A stretch of DNA of 64,000 nucleotides, taken from NCBI RefSeq assembly GCF_007559275.1, contig NZ_VMHK01000003.1, positions 1-64,000 on the forward strand, read 5' to 3'. This stretch comes from Bifidobacterium apousia (lineage in GTDB: Bacteria > Actinomycetota > Actinomycetes > Actinomycetales > Bifidobacteriaceae). This document shows positions 16,670-29,320 of this stretch, one piece after another. The notes beneath the pieces were generated by a model that searched no databases, was not told where the DNA came from, and saw only the letters and a list, made by a program, of their open reading frames with translations. The position numbers were made by a program, and so were the translations under genes. How positions within the stretch are numbered: position 1 is the stretch's first letter; each line of letters opens with the position of its first letter.

Positions 16670-18966
16670 TTATCGCTGGCTGTCCCCGGCCTGATCCTGG
16701 TCGCTGTGCAGGGCCTGGTAGATGGCCTCGGCCTTGGCCGAGCCGATGCCCTTGACGGCCTCCAGCTCCTCCTGGGATGCCTGGCGCATGCGCTTGACCG
16801 ACCCGAAGTGATTGAGCAGCTTCTTCTGGTAGGCGGGGCCGATGCCCGGAATCTCGTCCAGGGCCGACCGGAGGGCACCCTTGCGCCGGGTCTGCCGGTG
16901 GTAGGTGATGGCGAACCGGTGGGACTCGTCGCGCACACGCTGCAGCAGGTACATGCCCTCGGACTGGCGTTTGAGGATGATGGGATAGTCGTCGTCAGGC
17001 ACCCAGACCTCCTCCAGGCGCTTGGCCAGCCCGCACAGGGCCACGTCGTCCACCCCGCAGTCGTGCAGGGCCCGGGCGGCGGCGGTCACCTGGGGCTTGC
17101 CGCCGTCGACCACGACCAGGTTGGGCTTGTAGGCGAAGTGGCGGGCCGCGGTGTTCTGCTGGACGATGGCCCCCTCCTCCTGCTCCACCAGTTCGGGCGC
17201 CTTGTCGCTGGCCTTGCGCTCGGCCTCCAGGCTGTCGCCGCTGTCACCCGCAATGTTGCCGTGTCGGAAGCGCCTGGTCAGGGTCTCGTAGATGGCGCTC
17301 ATATCGTCCACAGCGCCCTTGCCGTCCTCGCCGCGGATGGCGAAACGGCGGTATTCGGACTTCTTGGGGACTGCGTCCTCGAAGACCACCATGGAGGCCA
17401 CCTGGAACTGGCCGCCCACGGTGTTGGAAATGTCGTAGCACTCGATGCGCAGCGGAGCTCGGTCCAGGCCCAGTGCCTTGGCCACGTCGTTCATGGCCTG
17501 GGTGCGGGTGCCCATGTCGCTCATGCGGCTGAGCTTGCTGCGCTGCAGGGCCTGGCGGGCGTTGGCGTTGGCCCGGTCCATCAGGGACTTCTTCTCACCC
17601 CGGCTGGCCACCCGGATGGTCACTGAGGACCCGCGCAGCCCCCGCAGCCACTCCTGCAGGTCGCCGGTCCGGTCGGGCTGGATGGGGACAATGACCTCGG
17701 GAGGCACCGGGGAGATGGGGGCCAGCAGGTCGGCGCGTCCGGTCTGATCCTGATGGCGATGCCGGCTCCTGGTGGCCTTGGCCCGCGCTTCGGCATCCAG
17801 GGCCGTGACCTTCTGGGTGGAACCCATGGCGTCCCTGTCCTGGCTGATGGAGACAGGAATGTCGGAATCCCCGGGCAGCTTGTGCAGCTCGCTGTCGTTC
17901 TCATTCATCAGATCCGAGTAGACCTGCACCAACAGGTCGCTGATCAGTTCGCTGTCGGAGACGTCCTCGACCCGCTCCACGCTCCAGTTGCGTTCGCCGC
18001 GGATGGCTCCCGAGCGCACGAAGAAGGCGTGGACCGAGGCCTCCAGTTCGTCCGAGGCCACGCCGAAGACGTCCACATCCACGTTGGAGGCGAAGGCCAC
18101 GGCGTTCTGCTCGATGACCGTGTCCAGCATGGCGATCTGGTCGCGCAGGCGGGCGGCCTTCTCGAAGTCCAGATCCTTGCTGGCCTTCTGCATGTTCCTG
18201 GTCAGCCCGGCCCGGTAGCTCTTGCCCAGCCTGCCGGTGATGACCCCGGTCAGCTCAGTGCAGAGACGACGGTGGTCGCTGGCGCTGATCCGGCCCACAC
18301 AGGGGGCCGAGCACTTGCCGATGGAGGCCAGCAGGCAGGGGCGGCCGCTGAGCTTGGCCTTGCGGAAGACGCCGGGAGTGCAGGTGCGCACCGGGTAGGT
18401 CTTGAGCAGGGCGTCCAGGGTGTGCTTCATGTCCCAGACCTTGGCGTAGGGGCCGAAGTAGCGGGTGTCGTGCCGCTTGCGCACGCGGGTCATCCATACC
18501 CGGGGGAACTCCTCGCCCACGGAGACGGCCAGGTAGGGGTAGGTCTTGTCGTCGCGCAGCTTGACGTTGAAGCGCGGGTCGAACTCCTTGATCCAGGTGT
18601 ATTCAAGGGTCAGGGACTCCAGGTCGGTGCCCACCACGGTCCACTCCAGGCTCCGGGCCGTCAGCACCATGGTCTGGGTGCGCGGGTGCAGGTTCTCCAA
18701 GGGCTGGAAGTAGTTGGTCAGACGGTTGCGCAGGTTCTTGGCCTTGCCCACGTAGATGACCCGGCCGTCGCCGTCCCGCCACTTGTAGACCCCCGGCTGG
18801 GCGGGGATGTCGGAGGTCTTGGGGCGGAAGAGGTCACGGCTGTCGCCCAGCAGGGGCGCGCCGTTCTTGTTGACGCCGGTCGTAGCGCCGGTGGCGGACT
18901 CCTCCTCCAGGGCTTGGGCGGTGCGTCGCCATACCTGCGGCGTGTGCCGCTCGAAGCAGCTGCGGG

Positions 18967-18970
<4 letters not shown>
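16670..18970 (-). CDS. uvrC: Excinuclease ABC subunit C (UvrC)
   Basis: Nuclease subunit of nucleotide excision repair that cuts on both sides of UvrAB-marked lesions. Domains in order: an unusual N-terminal lead of about 50 residues, the GIY-YIG nuclease ([21 protein letters not shown]), a UVR motif, the RNase H-like nuclease domain ([16 protein letters not shown]) and tandem helix-hairpin-helix motifs ([23 protein letters not shown]). At 766 residues it is longer than E. coli UvrC (about 610), because of two low-complexity inserts. The ATG overlaps the uvrA stop as ATGA, so the two are translationally coupled and share LexA control. Confidence 0.96.
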
Positions 18971-21945
<2,975 letters not shown>

Positions 21946-22027
21946 GTGCTTCCCATCCGCTTCCCTGAAGACCCATGGCCAAGGCTGAGGCCAAAGCCTG
22001 ACCATACTATCGCCGGGGCCGAATAAT

Positions 22028-22043
22028 TCGAACAGGTGTTCGA
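22028..22043. promoter_or_regulatory. LexA (SOS) box upstream of uvrA
   Basis: TCGAAC-AGGT-GTTCGA is an exact match to the actinobacterial/firmicute LexA consensus CGAACNNNNGTTCG extended to 6+6 arms. It lies between the tag stop codon and uvrA, which places uvrA-uvrC, and perhaps distal genes, in the SOS regulon. Confidence 0.92.
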
Positions 22044-22050
22044 TGACGGC

Positions 22051-22653
22051 TTAGATGGCCGGGGCGGGCGGATCCAAGGGCGGACGGCCGCAGCCATTGA
22101 GGAAGCAGTCGTGCTGATGGTCGTTGATCATGCCGGCCGCCTGGAGAAAGGAATGGACGGTCACCGGCCCCAGAAAGCGCAGGCCCAGGTCGCGCATGTC
22201 CTTACAGACGATGGCCGACAGGTGGTCATAGCGCGGTATGGAGGGATCGTCCGGGTAGTCGTGGTTGATGGTCAGCCCGCCGGTGAAGGACCAGCAGTAG
22301 CGGTCGAATGCCTCCCCGGGAAATCGGCGGGCGATCAGGGCGGCATTGGCGACCGTGGCTTCGATTTTCCGCCGATTGCGGATGATGGCCGGGTCAGCCA
22401 TGAGAGAGTTGATTCGGTCGGCATCGAAGGCGGCGACTGCTTGAATATCGAAGTTGTCGAAATCCTTGAAGAGGGCCTGGCGGCGGTGCAGGACCAGCTG
22501 CCAGCTGAGCCCGCACTGGAAGATCTCCAGGGAGAGCATGGCGAAAAGCCTCTGGGAGCCGTGCAGGGGGCGGCCCCACTCATGGTCGTGGTAGCTGCGC
22601 ATGAGCGGATCGTCCACCTGAGCCCAGTCGCAGCGATATACAGGTTCGGCCAT
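22051..22653 (-). CDS. tag: DNA-3-methyladenine glycosylase I
   Basis: Base-excision repair enzyme that removes 3-methyladenine from alkylated DNA. The 200-residue product has the family hallmarks: N-terminal CDWAQVDDPLMRSYHDHEWG, the aromatic pocket region FAMLSLEIFQCGLSW and the C-terminal zinc ligands in DHQHDCF, which pair with Cys8 and a histidine near residue 22. The ATG at 22653 has GGAGAGGGGAG upstream. It ends 8 bases before the LexA box of uvrA on the same strand; it is itself upstream of that box, so the SOS site controls uvrA rather than tag. Confidence 0.95.
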   Translation of the reverse strand: MAEPVYRCDWAQVDDPLMRSYHDHEWGRPLHGSQRLFAMLSLEIFQCGLSWQLVLHRRQALFKDFDNFDIQAVAAFDADRINSLMADPAIIRNRRKIEATVANAALIARRFPGEAFDRYCWSFTGGLTINHDYPDDPSIPRYDHLSAIVCKDMRDLGLRFLGPVTVHSFLQAAGMINDHQHDCFLNGCGRPPLDPPAPAI

Positions 22654-22837
22654 CTGGCACTCCCCTCTCCAGTTTTCGGCTTCAGGCTAGCACCGACGGG
22701 CGCCCGGACCGGGTGGTCAATACCGCTGAGTCTGGCAGGTCGTTTTAGAGTTGAAGCAGAGGCCGGTCGGCCCATGCCCGGGGCCATCCCCATGGCGGCA
22801 GTACGGTTGCGGCCGGCAAGGAGAGGAAGCATGTGCC

Positions 22838-24013
22838 ATGACTGACAAGGACAATCCGCGCAGACTCTGGACCGACGACGAGGACCCGGTCGAGAGGGCC
22901 AAGCGCACCTCCCCTGCCATGCAGGGCGGCCAATCATCCGCGAACTCGGCAAGTGCACGTTCGGCATCTTCAAATTCGTCGACTTCGAATAGGTCAACTC
23001 CAGACTCGTCCAGCTCAGGTTCATCGCCTTCTGGTGCCACAGCCAAGCAGTCTGGTGATTCGTCGAAGAAGGCGCCGGCTGGAAAAACCAGTGCCGCCGA
23101 GACCGCCAATGGAGGCGAGACTCGTTCTGATCGCAGCGGCGATGAAAATGAGGCAGAGAAGGAATCAAATCAAGCCAAGGAACCGGAACAACAGCAGGGT
23201 CAGCCTGAAAAGGAGCAGGAATCCTCCAAGGGGCGCGGCTGGAAGCTCTTCGAGGACATCCTGCTCTGGGTGGCCTGGGTGGCCATGGTGGGCTTCAACG
23301 GCTATGCGGAGGTCTACCACTTCCATGGCACGACCGTGGGCGGGCTGGCTCGCAAGGTCGACCTGTGGATCATGCCTGCCGGTTACGTCTTCGCCATCTG
23401 GGGGGTCATCTACATCGCCCTGGCCATCTGGCTCTTCCGCTTCTGCCTGGCCGGGCCAAGCCGCAAACGCCTGGGCTTCCTGCCCTTTACGCTGAGCGGG
23501 CTGCTCTTCGTGGCCACCTGCTGCCTGAACATCGCCTGGCTGGCCCTGTGGCACATGGAACGCAACTTCTGGGCCCTGGTCATCATCATCATTCTGACCG
23601 TGCTGGCCTGGATGCTCTACGCCCTGGTGCGCCGGGACGCCACCAAGGCCGGGACCCCCACCGCCGCCAAGGCCTTGGACTGGATTCCCCTGTCCATCTA
23701 CGCCAGCTGGCTGAGCGTAGCCACCCTGGTCAATGCCGGATACATGGTGGTGGCCGGGCACAAGGTCGGCAGTGCCGTCCAAGGATTCGCCACCATCATC
23801 GTGGTCGGCGCGCTCCTGGCGGTTGCCTACCTGATGAACAGGCACGGCAAGGACTGGGTCTTCGGCCTGGTGGTCATCTGGGCCTGCATGGGCATCGGCA
23901 TCAGGATCTTCTCCTTCGCGGCCGCCATGGGCGTGCTGGTCATCGCCCTGACCGCCGTGGGCGCCTTCCTGGTCTACTTCCCCTGGAACAAGTTCAGGCT
24001 GGTCCGCCGCTGA
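22838..24013 (+). CDS. TspO/MBR-related membrane protein with long disordered N-terminus
   Basis: The 391-residue protein has two parts. Residues 1 to about 130 are low-complexity, rich in Ser, Glu, Gln and Ala, with lower G+C coding sequence than the rest, and look disordered and cytoplasmic. The remainder is polytopic (about eight hydrophobic spans) with PAGYVFAIWGVIYIAL, LNIAWLALWH and PLSIYASWLSVATLVNAGY, which resemble the enlarged TspO/tryptophan-rich sensory protein group found in Gram-positive bacteria. Classical TspO proteins bind porphyrins; whether this one does is unknown. The ATG at 22838 follows GGAGAGGAAG. It is divergent from tag and followed by a terminator. Confidence 0.75.
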   Translation: MTDKDNPRRLWTDDEDPVERAKRTSPAMQGGQSSANSASARSASSNSSTSNRSTPDSSSSGSSPSGATAKQSGDSSKKAPAGKTSAAETANGGETRSDRSGDENEAEKESNQAKEPEQQQGQPEKEQESSKGRGWKLFEDILLWVAWVAMVGFNGYAEVYHFHGTTVGGLARKVDLWIMPAGYVFAIWGVIYIALAIWLFRFCLAGPSRKRLGFLPFTLSGLLFVATCCLNIAWLALWHMERNFWALVIIIILTVLAWMLYALVRRDATKAGTPTAAKALDWIPLSIYASWLSVATLVNAGYMVVAGHKVGSAVQGFATIIVVGALLAVAYLMNRHGKDWVFGLVVIWACMGIGIRIFSFAAAMGVLVIALTAVGAFLVYFPWNKFRLVRR

Positions 24014-24034
24014 TCCATCCATGATCCATCCATT

Positions 24035-24064
24035 GCCCCGTCAGCCGAGACGCACTGGCGGGGC
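24035..24064 (+). terminator. Terminator after the TspO-related gene
   Basis: A 10-bp stem, GCCCCGTCAG / CTGGCGGGGC with one G-T pair and a 10-base loop, is followed by TTGCTTCTTG, a broken U tract. Confidence 0.7.
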
Positions 24065-24130
24065 TTGCTTCTTGCTACCATGATTCCTTGCAAGTTTTGA
24101 ATCCATAAGGAAAGCGGGGTCGGAGGCGGC

Positions 24131-25732
24131 ATGGCTATTGAGGCGCAGGGACTTGAGATCCGGATAGGTGCCCGACTACTGCTGCAAGCCACCGACTTCC
24201 ACGTGACCAAGGGCGACCGGATCGGCCTGGTGGGCCGCAACGGCGCCGGCAAGACCACGCTGACCCGGGTCATCACCGGCGACATGCTCCCCTCGGCCGG
24301 CAAGGTGCGGGTGACCGGACAGCTGGGGTACCTGCCCCAGTCCACCCATGCGGGCGACTCCGAGCAGAGCGCCCTGGACCGGGTCATGAGCGCCAGGGAC
24401 ATCGCATCCATCATCCAACGGATGCGCAAGGCCGAGACCGATATGACCAGTCCCGACCCCAAGGTCATGGAAAAGGCCATGAAGCGCTACGACAAGGCCC
24501 AGCAGGACTTCGAGAACGCCGGCGGCTATGCGGCCCAATCGCAGGCCATCGTCATGGGCGAGAGCCTGGGGCTGAGCCAGGAGACCCTGCAGCAGGCACT
24601 GGGCACCCTCTCCGGCGGTCAGCGCCGACGGGTCGAGCTGGCCAGGATCCTCTTCTCCGACGCCGACACCCTGATTCTGGACGAGCCCACCAACCATTTG
24701 GATGCCGACTCCATCGAGTGGCTCAAGGGCTACCTGCGCCGGTTCGAGGGCGGCTTCCTGATCATCTCCCACTCCACCGAGCTGCTGGACGAGACCGTCA
24801 ACCGCATCTGGCACCTGGACGCCCAGCGTTCCTGCATCGACATGTACACCATGGGATGGAAGGCCTACCTGCGCCAGCGGGTGGTCGACGAGGAACGCCG
24901 GCGCCGTGAACGCGAGGTGGCCGAGAAGAAGGCCGACCGCCTGATGCGGCAGGGCATCCGCCTGCATGCCAAGGCCACCAAGGCCGTGGCCGCCCAGAAC
25001 ATGATGCGCCGTGCCCAACGCCTGCTGGCCGACACCCAGGAGGCGGAGAAGGCCGAAAAGGTGGCCGACCTGCGCTTCCCGGATCCCGCCCCCTGCGGCC
25101 GCACGCCCATCATGGCCGAGGACCTGTCCAAGGTCTACGGCTCCAACATCGTTTTCGCCGGCATCAACCTGGCCATCGACAAGGGCTCCCGGGTGGTCAT
25201 CCTGGGATACAACGGCGCAGGCAAGACCACCACCCTGCGGCTGCTGGCCGGCATCGAGCAGCCCGACACGGGCAAGGTGACCCTGGGGCATGGGGCCAAG
25301 ATCGGCTACTTCGCCCAGGAGCACGACACCCTGGATAACGACGTCAGCGTTCTGGAGAACCTGCAGCATGTGGCCCCTGACCTGGACAACACCCAGGCGC
25401 GGACCATCCTGGGCTCCTTCCTCTTCTCTGGGGACGACGCCATGAAACCCACCAAGGTGCTTTCGGGCGGCGAGAAGACCCGCCTGGCCCTGGCCACCCT
25501 GGTGACCAGCCGGGCCAACGTCCTGCTGCTGGACGAGCCCACCAACAATCTGGACCCTGCTTCACGGGACGAGATACTCAAGGCCATCGCCAAGTACGAG
25601 GGAGCCATCGTGCTGGTCACCCACGACGAGGGGGCCGTCAAGGCGCTCAACCCCGAGCGGGTGCTGCTCATGCCCGACGGTGATGAAGACCTCTGGAGCG
25701 ACGACTACCTGGATCTGGTGGCCGAAGAGTAG
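24131..25732 (+). CDS. ABC-F family ATPase
   Basis: Soluble twin-ATPase protein of the ABC-F group, which act on ribosomes as translation factors or antibiotic-protection proteins. The 533 residues hold two complete nucleotide-binding domains: Walker A GRNGAGKTT and GYNGAGKTT, signatures LSGGQRRRV and LSGGEKTRL, Walker B LILDEPTNHLD and LLLDEPTNNLD, joined by a basic linker rich in Arg and Lys. There are no membrane spans, so it is not a transporter. GGAGGCGGC precedes the ATG. Housekeeping (EttA-like) and resistance subtypes cannot be separated without alignment. Confidence 0.9.
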   Translation: MAIEAQGLEIRIGARLLLQATDFHVTKGDRIGLVGRNGAGKTTLTRVITGDMLPSAGKVRVTGQLGYLPQSTHAGDSEQSALDRVMSARDIASIIQRMRKAETDMTSPDPKVMEKAMKRYDKAQQDFENAGGYAAQSQAIVMGESLGLSQETLQQALGTLSGGQRRRVELARILFSDADTLILDEPTNHLDADSIEWLKGYLRRFEGGFLIISHSTELLDETVNRIWHLDAQRSCIDMYTMGWKAYLRQRVVDEERRRREREVAEKKADRLMRQGIRLHAKATKAVAAQNMMRRAQRLLADTQEAEKAEKVADLRFPDPAPCGRTPIMAEDLSKVYGSNIVFAGINLAIDKGSRVVILGYNGAGKTTTLRLLAGIEQPDTGKVTLGHGAKIGYFAQEHDTLDNDVSVLENLQHVAPDLDNTQARTILGSFLFSGDDAMKPTKVLSGGEKTRLALATLVTSRANVLLLDEPTNNLDPASRDEILKAIAKYEGAIVLVTHDEGAVKALNPERVLLMPDGDEDLWSDDYLDLVAEE

Positions 25733-25753
25733 GCAGCCGCAATAGCGAGCGGG

Positions 25754-26443
25754 TCAGTCGTCCTCCCCCAGGACCTCCACGCCTTTGACCCCTGGGGTCT
25801 GACCGATGGATTCGACCAGCTCGGTCACGTCCCCCTTGCCCAGCAGGTTGACGGTGACATCGGCGCCCTTCCAGGCATTCCGGTGCAGCTCGTGGATGGT
25901 GAGCACCCGGGATTCGAAGCCCATGCGGGTGGCCAGCAGCAGGGATTCGCGCAGACAGCCGTGGCCGTCCTGATATACGATGCGCAGGACCGTGTTCTGA
26001 CGGTTGCGCAGGAACCACTTGAGGATGGGCGCGATGACCAGGACGGCCAGAAAGTAGAAGATGACCGCCAGGATGGCGATGGCGAAGAGCTGGACCCCGC
26101 AGGCCATGCCCACGGCGGCGGCCACCCAGATGGCGCTGGCCGTCGTCAGGCCCTTGACCGAGTCGTGGTTGAAGAAGATGACTCCGGCGCCGATGAAGCC
26201 GATGCCCGAGGCCACGCCGGCCGCGATTCGGGAGGCATCCCAGGAGTAGTTGCCCACAGCGGCCTGGATGCCGTAGAGGGAGACCATGGTGAACAGGCAG
26301 CTGCCCAGGCCCACCAGAATATGGGTGCGGATGCCAGCGTCGTGTTTGAGGAACTCGCGCTCGAAGCCGATCAGGCCACAGAGCACCACCGTCAGGACTA
26401 CTGCCATAATCTGGCCCTGGTTCGGCATTACGAATCCCTGCAT
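25754..26443 (-). CDS. MgtC/SapB family membrane protein
   Basis: The 229-residue protein has an N-terminal membrane domain of about five helices with the family motifs CGLIGFERE, GIRTHILVGLGSCLF, RIAAGVASGIGFIGAGVIF and GLTTASAIWVAAAVGMACG, then a soluble C-terminal domain of ACT-like character. MgtC proteins are tied to growth at low magnesium and to control of the F-type ATPase in pathogens; the role in commensals is unclear. The ATG at 26443 has AGGAAGGGA upstream; the frame is open to 26590, but that part has no membrane-protein character. It is convergent with the ABC-F gene and divergent from the nnr gene. Confidence 0.9.
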   Translation of the reverse strand: MQGFVMPNQGQIMAVVLTVVLCGLIGFEREFLKHDAGIRTHILVGLGSCLFTMVSLYGIQAAVGNYSWDASRIAAGVASGIGFIGAGVIFFNHDSVKGLTTASAIWVAAAVGMACGVQLFAIAILAVIFYFLAVLVIAPILKWFLRNRQNTVLRIVYQDGHGCLRESLLLATRMGFESRVLTIHELHRNAWKGADVTVNLLGKGDVTELVESIGQTPGVKGVEVLGEDD

Positions 26444-26577
26444 GTATTTCCCTTCCTGCCCTGGTAAATAGGCAGACCTTATAACGCTTGCAGGACAAGG
26501 CCATCGGATAGAGTGGAGCCAGCACGTGGCCGGCCGTGCCGCCGCACGTGGATCTTTTGAATGAGGGGTGTGATGCC

Positions 26578-28485
26578 ATGAATCCGTCACCAGATGAACG
26601 CCGCGAAGCCCGCCGGACCCTTGCCACCAGCGCCTATACCGCTGACATGATCCGATCCTTGGAGCAGCCGTTTTTGGATGACGGGGTGCCCCTGATGCGC
26701 ATAGCCGCCGGATCCCTGGCCTCCGTGGCCGACGTCATGCTGACCCAGGCCGGGCTGGAGCCGGCAGGCGCCAGGGTCGTCCTGCTGGCAGGGGCCGGCA
26801 ACAATGGCGGCGACGGGCTCTATGCCTCGGCCGATCTGGCCGGACACGGGGCCGACGTGACGGTGGTGGCGACCGGGCGCAGCCTGCACCAGGGTGGGCT
26901 GGATGCCCTGTTGCGGGCCGGCGGCGTGGTCACGGCCCTGGATCCCCAGGCAGCCATCCCCGGCAGCGAGGCACCGGCCGGCCCGGACCAGGCCTCCGAA
27001 GAGCTGGACCAGGCCCTGGAGCTGTGCCGACAGGCGGATCTGATCATCGATGCCATGACGGGCATCGGCCTCAAGGGGGCGCTGCGCGGCATCCCCGCCG
27101 CTCTAGCCGCGGAACTGGGCATGGAGGGCGGTCTGCCCGACAGGCCCGCCTGGCACGACCCCGCCGGACAGGATGGGCCCCTGGTGCTGGCTGTGGATAC
27201 TCCCTCCGGCGTGGACATTGATGAAGGCACCCTGCCCGGGGCCTACATACCGGCGGATGTGACCGTGACCATGGGAGCCATGAAGCCCTGCCTGATGCTG
27301 CCTCCGGCCGCCTACGTCTGCGGAAGAGTCGTCCTGGTGGACTTCGGCTTCGACACCTCGGCCCTGGTCCCCAGCGTCTCCTGTATGAACGCCGAGGACT
27401 GCGCCGGACTTTTGCGGGCGCCCCGGGTGGATGACACCAAGTACAGCCGCGGCGTGGTCGGCCTGGTCACCGGATCCGCCCTCTACCATGGCGCCGGGCT
27501 GCTCTCCAGCAGGGCGGCGGCCAGCGGCAACGTGGGCATGATCCGCTACTGCGGCCCCGAGCAGGTGGGCGATCTGATCCTGCAGGAGCTGCCGGAAACA
27601 GTCCTGGGCCGCGGAAGGGTCGAGTCCTGGGTGCTGGGTTCGGGTGTGCCTACCCGGCAGGCCCAGGAGGCTGCTGGACCTGAAGGCCAGGACGGCCAGC
27701 GGGATCTGATTGCCGACATACTCAACCGACAGGCCGCGGATCTGGACGAGGACGAGGCAGCGGCCGATCCGCCGGTGGTCGCCGATGCCGGAGCCCTGGA
27801 CCTGCTGCCGGACCGGCTGGGGCCACGCACCGTCCTGACCCCGCATGCGGGCGAGATGGCCGCCCTGCTCAACTCGCATGGCGAGAACGTGGACGGCGAC
27901 CAGGTCATGGCCGAACCCCTGCACTGGGCTGTCCGCGCCTGCCAGCTGACCGGGGCCACCATTCTGCTCAAGGGGGCCATCACCCTGGTCGTCGGCGAGG
28001 ACGGCACCGACCGCCCCCGGGTCATGACCACCGGCTTCGGTCCGGCCTGGCTGTCCACAGCCGGCTCAGGGGACGTGCTCTCCGGCACCATCGGAGCGCT
28101 GCTGGCCCAGAACGCCGGACCGATCCAGGATGATGCCACCCTGATGGCGGATCTGACGGCAGCTGCGGCCTTCCTGCATGGACTGGCCGGTTCTTTGGCC
28201 AGCGCCGGCAGGCAGACCGGCTGGGAGCAGCCGCTGATCTTCGACCCCCGCAAGCCCCAGGATTTCGCCGATCTGGTAGCCCAGGACAGCCAGCGGGATG
28301 GTCACGGGACTGTTGCAGGGCCCATGGGACAACCGATTCGCGCCGGGCAGGTGGCCGATGCCCTGCCCAGGGCCATAGGGCTGGTCATGTCAAGAGCCGA
28401 GGGAACTGCCGACCAGAACGACCAATCCGCCCAGGATGGGGACGATGCCTCTCAGTTCTTCGAGAACAGCTCGCTTTGGTTCTAA
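26578..28485 (+). CDS. nnr: Bifunctional NAD(P)HX epimerase/dehydratase (Nnr)
   Basis: Repairs hydrated, inactive NAD(P)H. The N-terminal YjeF domain (about residues 10-260) is the epimerase, with AGAGNNGGDGLYASADLA and AVDTPSGVDID. The C-terminal ribokinase-like domain is the ADP/ATP-dependent dehydratase, with TPHAGEMAAL, ILLKGAITLV and STAGSGDVLSGTIGALLA. At 635 residues it is longer than E. coli Nnr (515), mainly from acidic inserts around the domain junction and a tail of about 60 residues rich in Gln, Asp and Ala. The ATG at 26578 follows GAGGGGTGTG; an in-frame start at 26536 has no ribosome-binding site. Confidence 0.92.
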   Translation: MNPSPDERREARRTLATSAYTADMIRSLEQPFLDDGVPLMRIAAGSLASVADVMLTQAGLEPAGARVVLLAGAGNNGGDGLYASADLAGHGADVTVVATGRSLHQGGLDALLRAGGVVTALDPQAAIPGSEAPAGPDQASEELDQALELCRQADLIIDAMTGIGLKGALRGIPAALAAELGMEGGLPDRPAWHDPAGQDGPLVLAVDTPSGVDIDEGTLPGAYIPADVTVTMGAMKPCLMLPPAAYVCGRVVLVDFGFDTSALVPSVSCMNAEDCAGLLRAPRVDDTKYSRGVVGLVTGSALYHGAGLLSSRAAASGNVGMIRYCGPEQVGDLILQELPETVLGRGRVESWVLGSGVPTRQAQEAAGPEGQDGQRDLIADILNRQAADLDEDEAAADPPVVADAGALDLLPDRLGPRTVLTPHAGEMAALLNSHGENVDGDQVMAEPLHWAVRACQLTGATILLKGAITLVVGEDGTDRPRVMTTGFGPAWLSTAGSGDVLSGTIGALLAQNAGPIQDDATLMADLTAAAAFLHGLAGSLASAGRQTGWEQPLIFDPRKPQDFADLVAQDSQRDGHGTVAGPMGQPIRAGQVADALPRAIGLVMSRAEGTADQNDQSAQDGDDASQFFENSSLWF

Positions 28486-28513
28486 ACACGTCATCAGCAA
28501 AGGAGTCTATTCG

Positions 28514-29296
28514 ATGACCGCGCAGCTCATCGTCATGCGTCATGGGGAAAGCGTCTGGACTCAGAAGTCGGTCAACCGTTTCGCCGGTTGGGTGGACGTG
28601 CCCCTGACGGAACGCGGACTGGATCAGGCCCGCCATGCCGGACGGCTGCTCAAGGAGTCAGGCCTGCTGCCCGACCTGGTCTTCACCTCCCTGCTGACCC
28701 GCAGTATCGTCACCGCCAATACGGTGCTGGATCTGGTTGATCGGGCCTGGATTCCGGTGGAGCGCACCTGGAGGCTGAACGAGCGCCACTATGGCGCCTT
28801 CCAGGGGCAGACGCGACCGGCCATGCTGGAACGCTACGGCCAGCAGCAATTCGACATCTACCGGCGTTCCTACGATGTTCGGCCGCCGGCCATTGCAACC
28901 GATTCGCCATACTTTCAGGGACGGGATCCGCGCTATGCCCCGGCCATGCGCGACGGGCTGGACAGCCGGAATCCGGCCGAGATCCGTGCCGAGTGCCTCA
29001 AGGACCTGCTGCTTCGCCTGCAACCCTATTGGCGCAGCCGGATAGCCCCGAACCTGGCCCAGGGCCGGACTGTGCTCGTCGTCACCCACGGATCCGTGGT
29101 CCGCAGCCTGATCAAGGTCCTTGAAAAGGTTGACGACAAGGACATCAGATCCATCAACGTGCCCACTGGCGTGCCCATGGTTTACAGCTTCGTGAACGAC
29201 GAAGACGGCAACCCCCAGGTCCAGGGTCCGGGTCGCTATCTGGATCAGGAGGCCGCCGACCAGGGTATGGCTGAAACCGCGGCCCTGGGCCGATAG
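28514..29296 (+). CDS. gpmA: 2,3-bisphosphoglycerate-dependent phosphoglycerate mutase
   Basis: Interconverts 3- and 2-phosphoglycerate through a phosphohistidine. The 260-residue protein has MRHGESVW with the phosphorylated histidine, FAGWVDVPLTERG, the acid in NERHYGAFQG, and the second histidine in VTHGSVVRSLIK. Most family members read HGNS at this last site; here it is HGSV. NVPTGVPMVY closes the active site. The ATG at 28514 has AAAGGAG upstream. It lies 28 bases after nnr and 24 bases before the LysR gene, so nnr and gpmA may be co-transcribed. Confidence 0.95.
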   Translation: MTAQLIVMRHGESVWTQKSVNRFAGWVDVPLTERGLDQARHAGRLLKESGLLPDLVFTSLLTRSIVTANTVLDLVDRAWIPVERTWRLNERHYGAFQGQTRPAMLERYGQQQFDIYRRSYDVRPPAIATDSPYFQGRDPRYAPAMRDGLDSRNPAEIRAECLKDLLLRLQPYWRSRIAPNLAQGRTVLVVTHGSVVRSLIKVLEKVDDKDIRSINVPTGVPMVYSFVNDEDGNPQVQGPGRYLDQEAADQGMAETAALGR

Positions 29297-29320
29297 GGCC
29301 TTAGGTATAGATTGGCTTGT

